DNA of 50,926 nucleotides from Candidatus Anammoxibacter sp. (GCA_021777105.1 JAIQZQ010000132.1:1-50926), one strand, 5' to 3'. Counted from the first letter of the stretch, positions 38,163-45,708 are shown. A program made the numbers and translations. The notes: a model not told the origin generated them from the letters alone.

Positions 38163-38730
38163 TTTTGATTCCTCCAAATAAAGGTTATGTTTTACCCGCC
38201 GATTTAATATAAATCTCGTATAATTTGATAGGTTACATTATCTTACAAAATATATATTTGTCAATTGTTAATGGGTTTTGGGGAATGGAAAAAACGTCAG
38301 TCAAAGTGGGATAATCGGGACAAAGGGATTTGCCGGTCGTTATTATGAACAATTTAGGGACTACTTTAACACTAAGAGGGCGAAAAAGCCGAAAAAGATA
38401 GCCGGCTATGGCGAGATATATTTACTTAAAAAGTTATCATGCTGATCCGCCAAATTAAACGGCAACCATTATGAATCTATCACTTATATTGTTAGAACTA
38501 AGGGTCTGCGCAAAAACATTAAGTCGCCCTTTCAGGGCTACAAACATAGGGTTGAACATACCCCCAGAGTTTGCAACCCCGGGCTGCAACAAGCCGGCCC
38601 TTCGGGCTTTTAAAAGAAAGTAATTTCAATAAAGCTTCCTCTTAATTCAATGGCATTGCCCATTACCGCCCGGCAAAAAGGAGAGCTTCACTCTGCTTTT
38701 TGCTGGCGAATTGAACCTGTTGTGAAGCTA
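38163..38730. other. Intergenic region with a dispersed repeat
   Basis: This gap lies between the giant gene start and the end of the carbonic anhydrase gene (both -), so the RHS promoter should be in its left part. At about 38522-38620 sits a repeat with GCCCTTTCAGGGC and a second GC-rich stem (GGGCTGCAACAAGCC region). The GCCCTTTCAGGGC unit recurs at about 50751-50763. No gene was found. Confidence 0.5.
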
Positions 38731-39312
38731 TTAATTTGTTTTTCCCGCCTCATTAGCTTCCTTAACCTCTGCCAATCTGCCTGTTTTACAATCGTATATG
38801 TATCCATAAATTGGTATTTCAGATGGAACCATGGAACTGTTTCGGATTCGCTTTACATCCTCAATAACACTTTGCGCCTGGTCGCTGATCGTCAACCATT
38901 GGATGTATTTGCCATCAGTTGTTCCCGGCCCATTGCCGCTGTCATGCCAACCTGATTCATCGACGCTTGATGTATTTAAACTGCTTTCCAGCAGATCGCC
39001 CATAATTTCATTGTTAAATTTTTCCATTCCGCAATCTGTGTGATGGATAACGAACCACTCTTTCGTTCCCAGCAATTTGTAAGAAATTACTAAAGATCGG
39101 ATTGCGTCATCCGTTACTCTGCCGCCGGCATTTCTAAAGACATGGGCATCGCCTTCTGACAGGCCGGCAAACTTTGCCGGGTCAAGGCGCGCGTCTATAC
39201 AGGTCAGAATGGCAAATCCCCTTCCCGGCGGCAAAGGAAGATTGCCTTTATCTCCAAAGTCGGCGGCATATTTAGCGTTTGCAGACAACACTTCTTCAAC
39301 TATTTTACTCAT
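38731..39312 (-). CDS. Beta-class carbonic anhydrase
   Basis: This is a zinc enzyme interconverting CO2 and bicarbonate. Zinc and catalytic motif C38-x-D40-x-R42 (LTCIDARLD) and H91-x-x-C94 (HHTDCGM) are both present, with NAGGRVTDD between them. The start at 39312 (MSKIVEEVL) has AAGGAG about 8 bases upstream; an in-frame start 39 bases earlier lacks support. At 193 residues it resembles the short bacterial beta-CA group that contains Rv1284. It is the last gene of the TetR-adjacent set, 95 bases after the PNPOx-like gene. Confidence 0.92.
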   Translation of the reverse strand: MSKIVEEVLSANAKYAADFGDKGNLPLPPGRGFAILTCIDARLDPAKFAGLSEGDAHVFRNAGGRVTDDAIRSLVISYKLLGTKEWFVIHHTDCGMEKFNNEIMGDLLESSLNTSSVDESGWHDSGNGPGTTDGKYIQWLTISDQAQSVIEDVKRIRNSSMVPSEIPIYGYIYDCKTGRLAEVKEANEAGKTN

Positions 39313-39407
39313 TACATTCTCCTTATAAGATTTACCGCAAGTTAAATTCAAGGTTTCCCATATGGTAATATTGAGAAACCTTACAATTAGAACTGTTATA
39401 CGATTTT

Positions 39408-40319
39408 CTATGGGTTATAAGTAGAGAAATCCGAATGTTGCCATTTGAAATTAGGCTCTAATTTAAATAAACGCCATTTTTGAATCGTTAGCTCCCAAAA
39501 TCGGTTAGTACCGCCTGTAGCAATTTCCGGATAATCTTTTTCAAAACTAATTTTAATTTTTCCTGTTAATTGCAAGAAATAACCTTTTTGAAATTCCGTG
39601 ATTATTAATCCTCCGGAAGGATTAACTGTAAAATTGCCAAGTGTGCTAAACATGCTATTGCCCTTATAGTCAGGAACAATGATTCTATTAGAAGAATCGC
39701 ATTTAATGAATCCGCATGGGCCTCCACGGTGCGATACATCCGCGCCGTTTGGCCCAATGCTTGCCACAAATGCAGTATCTGATTGATTAATAATATTTTC
39801 TAATTTTTCATTTAACTCAATCCCATTAGAATCGAAATGAAATTTACAAAAATCAAGCGCCCCTATCGTTTTCCTCTGTCTAATGTATTTTGGACAGTTA
39901 GGATATGCTTGTTGAACCTCTATCCAGAGCTGTTTTTTATTGATTTCTTTAATAATGCCGTTAATCCTTATTCTACGGCGAGTTGAAAATTCTATAATCA
40001 AGCAACCTATAAATTTTCCTTTGTTCAAATTTATACCCCATTTATCAGGAATAGGGAATTCCCCGGTTAATTCAATTTCAACCAGCTCGCCATTATTAGG
40101 GTTAATAAACCCGGGCAAACCAAATAGTGGGAATGCCCAAAGAAAACGTTCATTATCCTCAACTCCTATCCAAATAATAGATTGTTGGCGTATGAAATCC
40201 AGCGCGCCTGATAGAACAACACTTTGAACAATATTGCCATTTATGGCGGCAATATTTTGCTCTCCCGTTGCTCGCTGTATTTCAATCTCGCCTTTGTGAA
40301 ATGGGTTTAAATTCGTCAT
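39408..40319 (-). CDS. Pyridoxamine-5'-phosphate-oxidase-like flavin-binding protein
   Basis: This 303-residue protein looks like a two-part FMN-binding split-barrel protein. The C-terminal half holds the family-like segment FVASIGPNGADVSHRGGPCG, then RIIVPDYKGNSMFSTLGN. The N-terminal half (SIIWIGVEDNERFLWAFPLF) resembles a second barrel. Members with this form are flavin- or heme-binding oxidoreductases of unknown substrate, sometimes implicated in handling reactive nitrogen species. It is 16 bases after the DsrE-like gene and likely in the same transcript. Confidence 0.78.
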   Translation of the reverse strand: MTNLNPFHKGEIEIQRATGEQNIAAINGNIVQSVVLSGALDFIRQQSIIWIGVEDNERFLWAFPLFGLPGFINPNNGELVEIELTGEFPIPDKWGINLNKGKFIGCLIIEFSTRRRIRINGIIKEINKKQLWIEVQQAYPNCPKYIRQRKTIGALDFCKFHFDSNGIELNEKLENIINQSDTAFVASIGPNGADVSHRGGPCGFIKCDSSNRIIVPDYKGNSMFSTLGNFTVNPSGGLIITEFQKGYFLQLTGKIKISFEKDYPEIATGGTNRFWELTIQKWRLFKLEPNFKWQHSDFSTYNP

Positions 40320-40335
40320 ACAGATAACCTTCTTA

Positions 40336-40713
40336 TTAAAATGTTAAAACAACCGTATCGGATTCAAGCAATTTACCGGCGCTCGGCAGACCTGATGTGC
40401 CCGGCACTGGATTGTCTTTTATTAATTCAAATCCGTTGGCAATAGCGCCGTCCGCGGAGCCAAAAACATCTGCGCACCCACAGGACACGCCAACTATATT
40501 TTCCTTTATTATTTCATATAAACCATGAAGAGGGTGGTCTTCCTTAGTAATATGGCTAACCCATCTGGTTCCGGTTCCCTGGAAAAATATCGAAACCTCA
40601 CCGCCGGATTGTTTAATATCATAAGCCGCCGCGAATCCATTGAATGCGCGGCCCAACGCCTCTTCGCCCCCATTTTGAGGATCAGACAAAATAACAATTG
40701 CAGTTTTCTTCAT
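40336..40713 (-). CDS. DsrE-family protein
   Basis: This 125-residue protein has the DsrE/DsrF-like pattern: KTAIVILSDPQNG at the start, GEEALGRAFNGFAAAYD, EVSIFFQGTGTRW, and VSCGCADVFG. DsrE-family proteins carry or transfer sulfur; C88-G-C90-like cysteines in SCGCA may be the functional ones. The ATG at 40713 has AGGAG 7 bases upstream; earlier in-frame starts would place the N-terminus inside the promoter. It is the first gene of a minus-strand set of three, controlled from the region shared with the TetR gene. Confidence 0.82.
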   Translation of the reverse strand: MKKTAIVILSDPQNGGEEALGRAFNGFAAAYDIKQSGGEVSIFFQGTGTRWVSHITKEDHPLHGLYEIIKENIVGVSCGCADVFGSADGAIANGFELIKDNPVPGTSGLPSAGKLLESDTVVLTF

Positions 40714-40753
40714 AACCATTCTCCTATTAAAAAAAAATAAAGTTAAATTAACT

Positions 40754-40806
40754 GTACCGATCGTTCGGTATATTGATAATATAACGATTGTTCTGTATAA
40801 TGTCAA
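40754..40806. promoter_or_regulatory. Face-to-face promoters with two TetR-operator-like sites
   Basis: On the + strand TTGATA (40773-40778) and TATAAT (40796-40801) are 17 bases apart and point to the TetR gene. On the - strand TTGACA (40806-40801) and TATATT (40783-40778) are also 17 bases apart and point to the DsrE gene. Two related 18-base sites occupy the same DNA: 40754-40771 contains the palindrome TACCGA-TCGT-TCGGTA, and 40781-40798 matches it at 14 of 18 positions. Site 2 lies between -35 and -10 of both promoters. Bound regulator should silence both directions. Confidence 0.75.
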
Positions 40807-40848
40807 TAGCATTTTTTATAACTTCATAAATTTTTTAGGCAAGGAACC

Positions 40849-41421
40849 ATGGCCCATCAAACAATTAATGACAACACGCTAGTTGAATCGCTATTTGAAC
40901 TATTCAGAAGCCGCGGGTATGAAGGCGCAACGCTGGCTCTTTTATCAGAAGTGACCGGATTGAAGAAATCAAGCCTCTACCACCGTTTTCCCGCCGGCAA
41001 GTATGATATGGCCAAAGCGGTTGTATTGCATATCAGCGCTCAGTTGCACAACCTTGTAATTGAGCCGCTAATTAACAGTAAAGAAGCGCCAAAAAAACGC
41101 TTTAACAATATGGTTGCTACTATCAAGGCATTTTACTGCGATGGGAATAAAAATTGCATTTTAAATGTTCTTAGTCTCGGGGAGGCAAAGGCTGAAATTA
41201 ATGCCTTATTGAATAAAGATTACAATGATTGGTTAGCGGCTTTAATTAAATTAGGCAAGGAAGTTGGAATGAATCAACAAGAAGCAAGAAAAAGATCAGA
41301 ACGCTTTTTGGTTGCCGTTCAAGGAGCTTTAGTTATTCAGCGCCTGACAAATAACGCTAAAACATTTAAAAATAGTATGGAAGATGAGCAAAAATTGTTT
41401 TTCAGCCAAAAAACCGGCTAA
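40849..41421 (+). CDS. TetR/AcrR-family transcriptional regulator
   Basis: This 190-residue protein has an N-terminal helix-turn-helix: LFELFRSRGYEGATLALLSE then VTGLKKSSLYHRFPAGK (about 16-52), typical of TetR proteins. The C-terminal helices form the ligand-binding and dimerisation part. It is transcribed away from the DsrE/PNPOx/carbonic anhydrase genes, with paired operators in the shared 135-base gap. It is most likely a repressor of those genes and of itself. The inducer is unknown. Confidence 0.92.
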   Translation: MAHQTINDNTLVESLFELFRSRGYEGATLALLSEVTGLKKSSLYHRFPAGKYDMAKAVVLHISAQLHNLVIEPLINSKEAPKKRFNNMVATIKAFYCDGNKNCILNVLSLGEAKAEINALLNKDYNDWLAALIKLGKEVGMNQQEARKRSERFLVAVQGALVIQRLTNNAKTFKNSMEDEQKLFFSQKTG

Positions 41422-41471
41422 TATTTTATCAAATATTATTTTAAAATATTTACGCAAAACAGGCGCAGATC

Positions 41472-41594
41472 ATGAGTAAATATGAAATAATAATTTATTA
41501 CGAGATTCCAGAGTAGCCTGGACGTATGGCGGATTGTAAAACAGATCAAGGAGCTCTTTCAAAAGCGGAATTTATTATTCAGACGATAAGGTGA
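41472..41594 (+). pseudogene. HicB-type antitoxin pseudogene
   Basis: The reading is MSKYEIIIYYEIPE, then TAG, then PGRMADCKTDQGALSKAEFI, ending at TGA 41594. This follows the start of HicB/UPF0150 antitoxins (KYEIIIYW...AEVPELPGCMADGKTYEEAL). The segment between IIIYY and IPE is shortened by about a dozen codons, and the Leu of PELPG is a stop. No matching hicA is adjacent. It runs into the RAYT remnant that follows. Confidence 0.65.
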
Positions 41595-41881
41595 AGAGCC
41601 GCATAGGGCATTTAAATAGCGATAAGGACAAGATTGTGACTGATGGCGAGGTTCCATATTTTCGCAATAAATTTGCTGGTTTATCTGAATATATGCGCGA
41701 GATTAAGCAAAGGTTTTCACGTTTTTACAATAAACGGCATGAAAGGGTTGGTTATTTCTGGGGAGGCAGGTTTAAGTCTGCACGTTCTTCAATCACCGAT
41801 TCCTCAACGCAGCTTAGGCTGCGCATCCGGTTCGGCTCAATCAGACCGGTCAAATCTTGTCTAAATCTGAATACGATTTAG
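41556..41881 (+). pseudogene. Remnant of a REP-associated tyrosine transposase (RAYT), central part
   Basis: The frame reads YYSDDKVKSRIGHLN, then PYFRNKFAGLSEYMREIKQR, then FSRFYNKRHERVGYFWGGRF. This matches the middle of larger RAYT/Y1-type transposases (LSEFVKEIKQxFSRxYNxRHxRxGxFWxxRFKS). The N-terminal HUH part and the C-terminus are missing; after KSARSSI the protein turns into unrelated sequence containing a CGCAG/CTGCG stem. It is a dead fragment. Confidence 0.65.
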
Positions 41882-42077
41882 CACATTTTTTCTCTTCCGG
41901 GTTCCTAAACAAATTTATCAGAGAATTAAACTCTCCATTAGCAGAACCACGCTTATATTTAATCATTTCTTCAAATAAATTCTTTTTACACCTTTTTCCT
42001 TTACAATCACGATCTTTATCAAACATTGTTTTAGCATATTTAGCCAGTCCCAAGTTATTCTCTAAATCGCAAAGCAA
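41850..42077 (-). CDS. Possible small ORF or gene fragment (75 residues)
   Basis: This is a hydrophilic, Lys/Asn-rich frame (KYAKTMFDKDRDCKGKRC, LFEEMIKYKRGSANGEF) opening at a TTG right next to a dispersed palindrome. No Shine-Dalgarno and no family match were recognised. The protein-like composition suggests part of a real gene, possibly cut by the repeat. Confidence 0.3.
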   Translation of the reverse strand: MLCDLENNLGLAKYAKTMFDKDRDCKGKRCKKNLFEEMIKYKRGSANGEFNSLINLFRNPEEKKCAKSYSDLDKI

Positions 42078-42085
42078 AAACGTTT

Positions 42086-42112
42086 AGAAACAGTCTGCAG
42101 GACTGCTCCAGC
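42086..42112. repeat. Dispersed palindrome (cagtc-tgcag-gactg)
   Basis: A diverged copy of the GGAGCAGTC/GACTGCTCC palindrome seen at 14421-14445. The right arm is intact; the left arm reads AGAAACAGTC. Confidence 0.6.
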
Positions 42113-42231
42113 TTTGAACTTTTTTCCTCAATCTTGTTTTCGCTTTTGCTCTTTTATTAGTGAAGACTAGTGAAGATTAGTGGTTAATTCGCTTTTGCTT
42201 TTCTCCTTTTCCGGTTTATCCGGGTTGGTAT

Positions 42232-42329
42232 GATTATTATCACTTCTGTATATATCATCCTCAACAATAAAAATGAGGCTACATAGTTATTAGTCTTATG
42301 CAGTCAAAAGGAGATTTGGCCCCTTTGGG
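42232..42329 (+). repeat. 98-bp direct repeat, copy A
   Basis: It begins GATTATTATCACTTCTGTAT and ends with the TGCAGTCAAAAGGAGATTTG motif. Copy B at 43534-43631 is the same length, with only about eight single-base differences. The copy ends just before the hicAB stop side. Confidence 0.8.
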
Positions 42330-42343
42330 TTCCCAGTTAATTG

Positions 42344-42676
42344 CTATGCCTGAGCAGCCCTATTTATTACTTCGGATGCCCATTGGTTAAGGCTTTTTCC
42401 TGTTGATTCAGCAGCAATAGCAGCAGCAGCATGGGTTTTGGAACCAACCCGTAACATAAGGTTGCCTGAATATGGTTTATGAGGTTTAATACCGGTTTGT
42501 TTGCAATCTGCTAAATAGTGTCGGATGGCTGCCTCGAAATCCGCTTGCAACTTTTTTACGGTATCGCCTTCAAAAGTAATACGGTCTTGAAGACCCATTA
42601 CTTTGCCCCAAAATATATTATCACGCTCATCAAACTCAATTTTTGCTGTGTAACCTTTATATTGCATAGTATTCAT
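42344..42676 (-). CDS. hicB: HicB-family antitoxin
   Basis: This 110-residue antitoxin has an N-terminal HicB-like partial RNase-H fold (YKGYTAKIEFDERDNIFWGK, then TFEGDTVKKLQADFEAAIRH). The C-terminal Arc/ribbon-helix-helix-like part (SGNLMLRVGSKTHAAAAIAA, then SLNQWASEVI) would bind its own operator. It overlaps the hicA gene by 4 bases. The gene order here is toxin first, as in the common hicAB arrangement. All segments are present and no frameshift is seen. Confidence 0.88.
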   Translation of the reverse strand: MNTMQYKGYTAKIEFDERDNIFWGKVMGLQDRITFEGDTVKKLQADFEAAIRHYLADCKQTGIKPHKPYSGNLMLRVGSKTHAAAAIAAESTGKSLNQWASEVINRAAQA

Positions 42677-42927
42677 GGCTCTTCTCCTAATTCTTTCAAC
42701 CAGTAACGAATTTCCTCAATTTGGTACTTTTTTGACTCTTTACCAGGGTGGGGGCGATGTGCATACTTCCTCAAACCGGAAAGCTCAAATACTACACGGG
42801 AACCTTCACCCTCTCTTACTTCACCCCCAAGCGCTATTATCAAAGATTCAATATCTTTGAATTTTATACTTGCTTGAGTTGGTTTTGCAAAGATGGCATT
42901 AAGCGTCTTTTTCTGCTTTCCTTTCAT
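42673..42927 (-). CDS. hicA: HicA-family mRNA interferase toxin
   Basis: This 84-residue toxin with a double-stranded RNA-binding-like fold reads FKDIESLIIALGGEVREGEG, SRVVFELSGL, then HRPHPGKESKKYQIEEIRYW. The usual catalytic His after GS(H/S) is replaced: the motif reads GSRVVF, so activity may depend on the HRPHP histidines or be reduced. It is the longer HicA subtype (about 80-85 residues) paired with a 110-residue HicB. It sits between two copies of a 98-bp repeat, suggesting acquisition with mobile DNA. Confidence 0.85.
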   Translation of the reverse strand: MKGKQKKTLNAIFAKPTQASIKFKDIESLIIALGGEVREGEGSRVVFELSGLRKYAHRPHPGKESKKYQIEEIRYWLKELGEEP

Positions 42928-42978
42928 AACTACATGATAGCTTCAAATGCATGCTTAAGCAAGCAAATACTGCTAGCA

Positions 42979-43320
42979 TCATAAATTGAAAAAAAATTGA
43001 AAATTCTTGGCTTTAGGGCAAAGCCCCTGCTTGGTAATCGGTAATTTTAGAAACCCCAGCTTCGCGTGTAAAAGGAAGTCAAATATACTCACGAACTTGA
43101 AGCTGTGGCTTCTAGAATTATTTCGCTCCCAAACTGGGGTTTGGGAGCGAGCCGGCACATTTAGAAGCAGTCTACAAGACTGCGCCGGCATTTAGAGCAC
43201 AGTCTTTTGCTTTTGCCCTTTTCTTAGAGCTGATTAGTGAGGATTAGTGGTTTACTTTTCTCTGAGTTTGTGCTGAGTAATTACGAAGTATTTTTCCTTT
43301 TCCGGCTTTTCCGGCTTAGG
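42979..43320. repeat. Cluster of short palindromes and dispersed repeats
   Basis: No gene was found. It holds the hairpin GCTCCCAAAC/GTTTGGGAGC (about 43126-43149). A compound palindrome at 43151-43189 has GCCGGC arms enclosing AGCAGTC/GACTGC. At 43203-43254 a CTTTTGCCCTTTT...GATTAGTGGTTT unit also occurs near 42138-42202 and, inverted and shortened, near 49745-49795. These are remnants of mobile or REP-type DNA. Confidence 0.5.
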
Positions 43321-43322
43321 TT

Positions 43323-43530
43323 ATAAGGGTTCGAAAAAAAATAACTTAGTGTTTTTCTGTTTGTAGATTTAGCGAGATCCCCTTTTTCACGCGGACAAGT
43401 TTTTCAACCTGATTAAGGTGAACCGGAAGCGCGGCCTTAGCCGCGTTGAGGATTCGCCGATTGAGGATTGAGCAAAGACGGGCTGAAGATGCAGGCAAAA
43501 AACACTAACTTATTTTTTTCGAACCCTTAG
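43323..43530. mobile_element. MITE-like element with about 33-bp terminal inverted repeats
   Basis: The left end reads ATAAGGGTTCGAAAAAAAA then TAACTTAGTGTTTTT. The right end (43497-43530) is its inverted copy with one base difference and one A more or less. About 140 bases lie between, with no ORF but a GCGGC-CTTA-GCCGC stem. Comparing the flanks with 42210-42240 shows the element sits in an otherwise similar stretch (CCTTTTCCGG...GGT | GATTATTATC), so it was inserted after the duplication. Confidence 0.75.
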
Positions 43531-43533
43531 GAC

Positions 43534-43631
43534 GATTATTATCACTTCTGTATATATCATCCTCAACAATAAAAATGAGGCTGCATGGTTATTAGCCTTA
43601 TGCAGTCATAAGGAGATTTGACCCCTTTAGG
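43534..43631 (+). repeat. 98-bp direct repeat, copy B
   Basis: This is the second copy of 42232-42329. It begins immediately after the MITE-like insert and ends in the TGCAGTCATAAGGAGATTTG motif that also opens the ISKra4 fragment. Confidence 0.8.
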
Positions 43632-44226
43632 TTTCTTGTATCGTACTAAAGATCAACGTAAGACAATATGTCCAATGGACTTGAGAGCGGGTATAATTGA
43701 AGGACAATGGACTCCTAGAGCAGCAAAACAAGCTTTATTAGTGGTCTCACGCCTAACACCTTACGAAGGAGAGAAACTGTTTAAAGAACTAGGCGCTATG
43801 CAGCCTTCAAGAAACAGTTTGGATAGGCTACCGAAAAAGCTTAGTGCCCATTGGGAAGAAAAACGTGAAGCATTCGAGGAGTCCTTGAGAGAGCAATCTA
43901 AAGTCCCAGAAGAAGCGGTGGCAGTAGGGGTATCATTAGATGGCGTTTTGGTCCCAATGCAAGGCGGAAGAATTCTGCCCGGCGATTCACGATACGAAGA
44001 AGCGAGTTGTGCGTCGTTTACCTTTTATGATGATGTGGGGAAAGCATTGTCAACACGACGTTACGGTCGCATGCCTGAGCGGAAAAAAGGAACATTGAAA
44101 TCATTTCTCGCAAAAGAAATTGAGTATGCATTGCAATGCAACCCCAATTTACAATTGGTCAAAGTGGCCGATGGGGCTCGGGACAATTGGGAATTCCCTT
44201 TGCAGTTGTCTCTACTAGTAAAATAA
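43618..44226 (+). pseudogene. Truncated ISKra4-family transposase
   Basis: The frame carries strong ISKra4 signatures: CPMDLRAGIIEGQWTPRAAK, SRLTPYEGEKLFKELG, PSRNSLDRLPKKLSAHWE, VAVGVSLDGVLVPM, and VKVADGARDNWEF. The homology stops near base 44200 at NWEF, and the frame ends at 44226 (LLVK-stop). The whole C-terminal half, with the remaining catalytic region, is missing. The N-terminal start comes from the flanking repeat rather than from the IS. It is an inactive fragment. Confidence 0.75.
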
Positions 44227-44267
44227 TAAAAATCATATCGCTGGTTTATGGAACTGTCACAGATGAA

Positions 44268-44495
44268 ATGGCGTATCCAGTTAGCGGAATAGGGCTGTTA
44301 CTGCGAGTCTCCACCAGCACGGGAAAGCCGAAGTTTGTACGTGATCGTAATTTCAGGGAAGCTAACGAACGACAAGTGCGAGGAGGGCTTGAATCTCATT
44401 TACCTGTCACAAACGTCGATCTAAATGAAGACACTAAAAAGGAAATTGATGAGCTTCTACAAGCATTGAACAAAGACAAAGAGTCATTTAGGTGA
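44268..44495 (+). CDS. Hypothetical fragment (75 residues) joined to the ISKra4 remnant
   Basis: The protein MAYPVSGIGLLLRVSTSTGK then FVRDRNFREANERQVRGGLE ends in a charged helical tail (DTKKEIDELLQALNKDKESF). It is coding-like but not ISKra4. It may be the C-terminus of an unrelated gene brought together with the transposase fragment. No Shine-Dalgarno is visible. Confidence 0.35.
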   Translation: MAYPVSGIGLLLRVSTSTGKPKFVRDRNFREANERQVRGGLESHLPVTNVDLNEDTKKEIDELLQALNKDKESFR

Positions 44496-44513
44496 CAAAT
44501 GTTTACAGCCAAA

Positions 44514-44545
44514 CCTCAAAGGGGGCAAATCTCCCATTGACTGCA
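44514..44545 (-). repeat. REP-like RAYT-associated repeat (TGCAGTCAAAAGGAGATTTG), inverted copy
   Basis: The family consensus is TGCAGTCAAAAGGAGATTTG followed by ACCCCTTTG. It is found at 42299-42329 (+), 43601-43631 (+), here (-), and 44980-45008 (+). The inverted copy here and the direct copy at 44980 flank the RAYT remnant. The direct copy at 43601 and this one flank the ISKra4 fragment. Confidence 0.75.
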
Positions 44546-44570
44546 TTAAGATATTTGCTATAGTATAGAA

Positions 44571-45023
44571 ATGTCCAGGCCATTAAGAATTGAATATTAG
44601 GGAGCTTGGCGCCATGTTATGAATCGGGGTTTGAATCGTTGCCGTATATTTTCCAGCGATGAGGATTTTGCTCTTTTCATTAAGACGTTTTCTGAATCCT
44701 GCAAATTTTTTAATGTTTATGTTTCTGCGTACTGTTTGATGGGCATTCATTACCATCTTGTAATCAACACGCCGGATGCAAACATTTCCAGATTTATGAG
44801 GCATTTAAATGGGGTGTATACACAGCGCCGAGAGCTATCAGGTTTAAGTTTCTTTGAAATCGCAAATGAATACGGCGTAGCTTCATACAAAACGCCAGCA
44901 TCAGCTAGTTTTAGATTAAGAAATAGAATCGAGTCGGATAAAAAAATTAAAGCGCGCATATTTAGGACTAAAAACTACTTGCAGTCAAAAGGGGACTTGA
45001 CCCCTTTGTTTGGGTGTAGATAA
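44571..45023 (+). pseudogene. RAYT (REP-associated Y1 transposase) pseudogene
   Basis: The ATG at 44571 gives MSRPLRIEY, then TAG at 44598 in place of the usual Pro of IEYPGA. It continues in frame with GAWRHVMNRGLNRCRIFSS, YCLMGIHYHLVINTPDANIS and RFMRHLNGVYTQR, which contains the HUH-like HYHLVI motif. From about residue 65 it jumps to the family's C-terminal part (SGLSFFEIANEYGVASYKT, SASFRLRNRIESDKK), so the middle with the catalytic Tyr region is deleted. The 3' end reads into a copy of the associated repeat. Not functional. Confidence 0.75.
44980..45008 (+). repeat. REP-like RAYT-associated repeat, direct copy
   Basis: The sequence TGCAGTCAAAAGGGGACTTG then ACCCCTTTG closes the RAYT pseudogene. 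It forms an inverted pair with 44514-44545, as expected for the ends of a RAYT/REP unit. Confidence 0.7.
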
Positions 45024-45069
45024 CATACTGACGATTTCATTGGCCTTCTTTCACAACTGCTCTACGTAT

Positions 45070-45255
45070 TTACGGCTTAGACTTTAGCTTCATTGTTAAC
45101 TTGGAATGTTCGATACCAAGCGCTACCAATTCAGCGTTTAGCCGCTTAAAGCGTTTATAGTTTTTTATCTGACAGCGAATATCAGCAACACATCCCTTCC
45201 GAATGTATTCGGTTCTACTCTTCATTTCAAAAGTATAGCTTAAAAGGGAGGTCAA
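45070..45255 (-). CDS. Small hypothetical protein (61 residues or 51 from an internal ATG)
   Basis: This is a basic, helical protein (CQIKNYKRFKRLNAELVAL, then IEHSKLTMKLKSKP). It resembles small conserved ORFs that accompany insertion sequences, but I cannot name a family. The ATG at 45225 is an alternative start. It lies 47 bases downstream of the RAYT pseudogene, on the opposite strand. Confidence 0.35.
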   Translation of the reverse strand: MTSLLSYTFEMKSRTEYIRKGCVADIRCQIKNYKRFKRLNAELVALGIEHSKLTMKLKSKP

Positions 45256-45708
45256 GCGAAACTAACATTTCGTGCATTATTACAAAGCCAATTATTTGAC
45301 GAGGCATGGAAGATGTTGAGCTCCGAGTATAAGTCGAAAATAACGCCACCCAGTAACATCATATTATTTCGAAATGAGGCAAGGAAAATCGTCAGTATGT
45401 GATCTACACCCCTTAGGGAGGTACAAGCCAGGGTTTGGGTACGAAAGACCCTGAGGTCTGGGAACGAGTGGTTGAGTTTTACGCAAAACAGTTACAATTT
45501 GTTACTGGTTTTCCAGATTGTACATGTAATATAATTTCATCGTTTAATCTATGCCGTCCTTGAGTATAATAGCTATTAATCCTATTTGTGCAAATTCATA
45601 AGAAGCAGTGCCTAATGAGCCTTTTATTTATTCTGTGCAACTTGTGGTTAATAACGCTTTTGTTTTTTATTTTTTGCTTTTAACCCTCTGCTCTCTGCGC
45701 CCAAAACA
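45256..45708. other. Intergenic region upstream of the ROCO gene
   Basis: A 45-codon open stretch without a start (45264-45402; FRALLQSQLFDEAWKMLSSE then NEARKIVSM) looks like the tail of a lost gene. At 45430-45475 is a degenerate repeat with GGGTTTGGGTACGA and GACCCTGAGGTC. The last 60 bases are T-rich. The promoter of the ROCO gene must lie here but no clear -35/-10 was identified. Confidence 0.35.

Noticed and set aside
41422..41460. AT-rich inverted repeat after the TetR gene as terminator
   Set aside because: The stem is almost pure A/T and would be too weak; not listed as a feature.
44136..44267. N-terminal extension of the 75-residue ORF downstream of the ISKra4 fragment
   Set aside because: This part is the ISKra4 coding sequence read in another frame.
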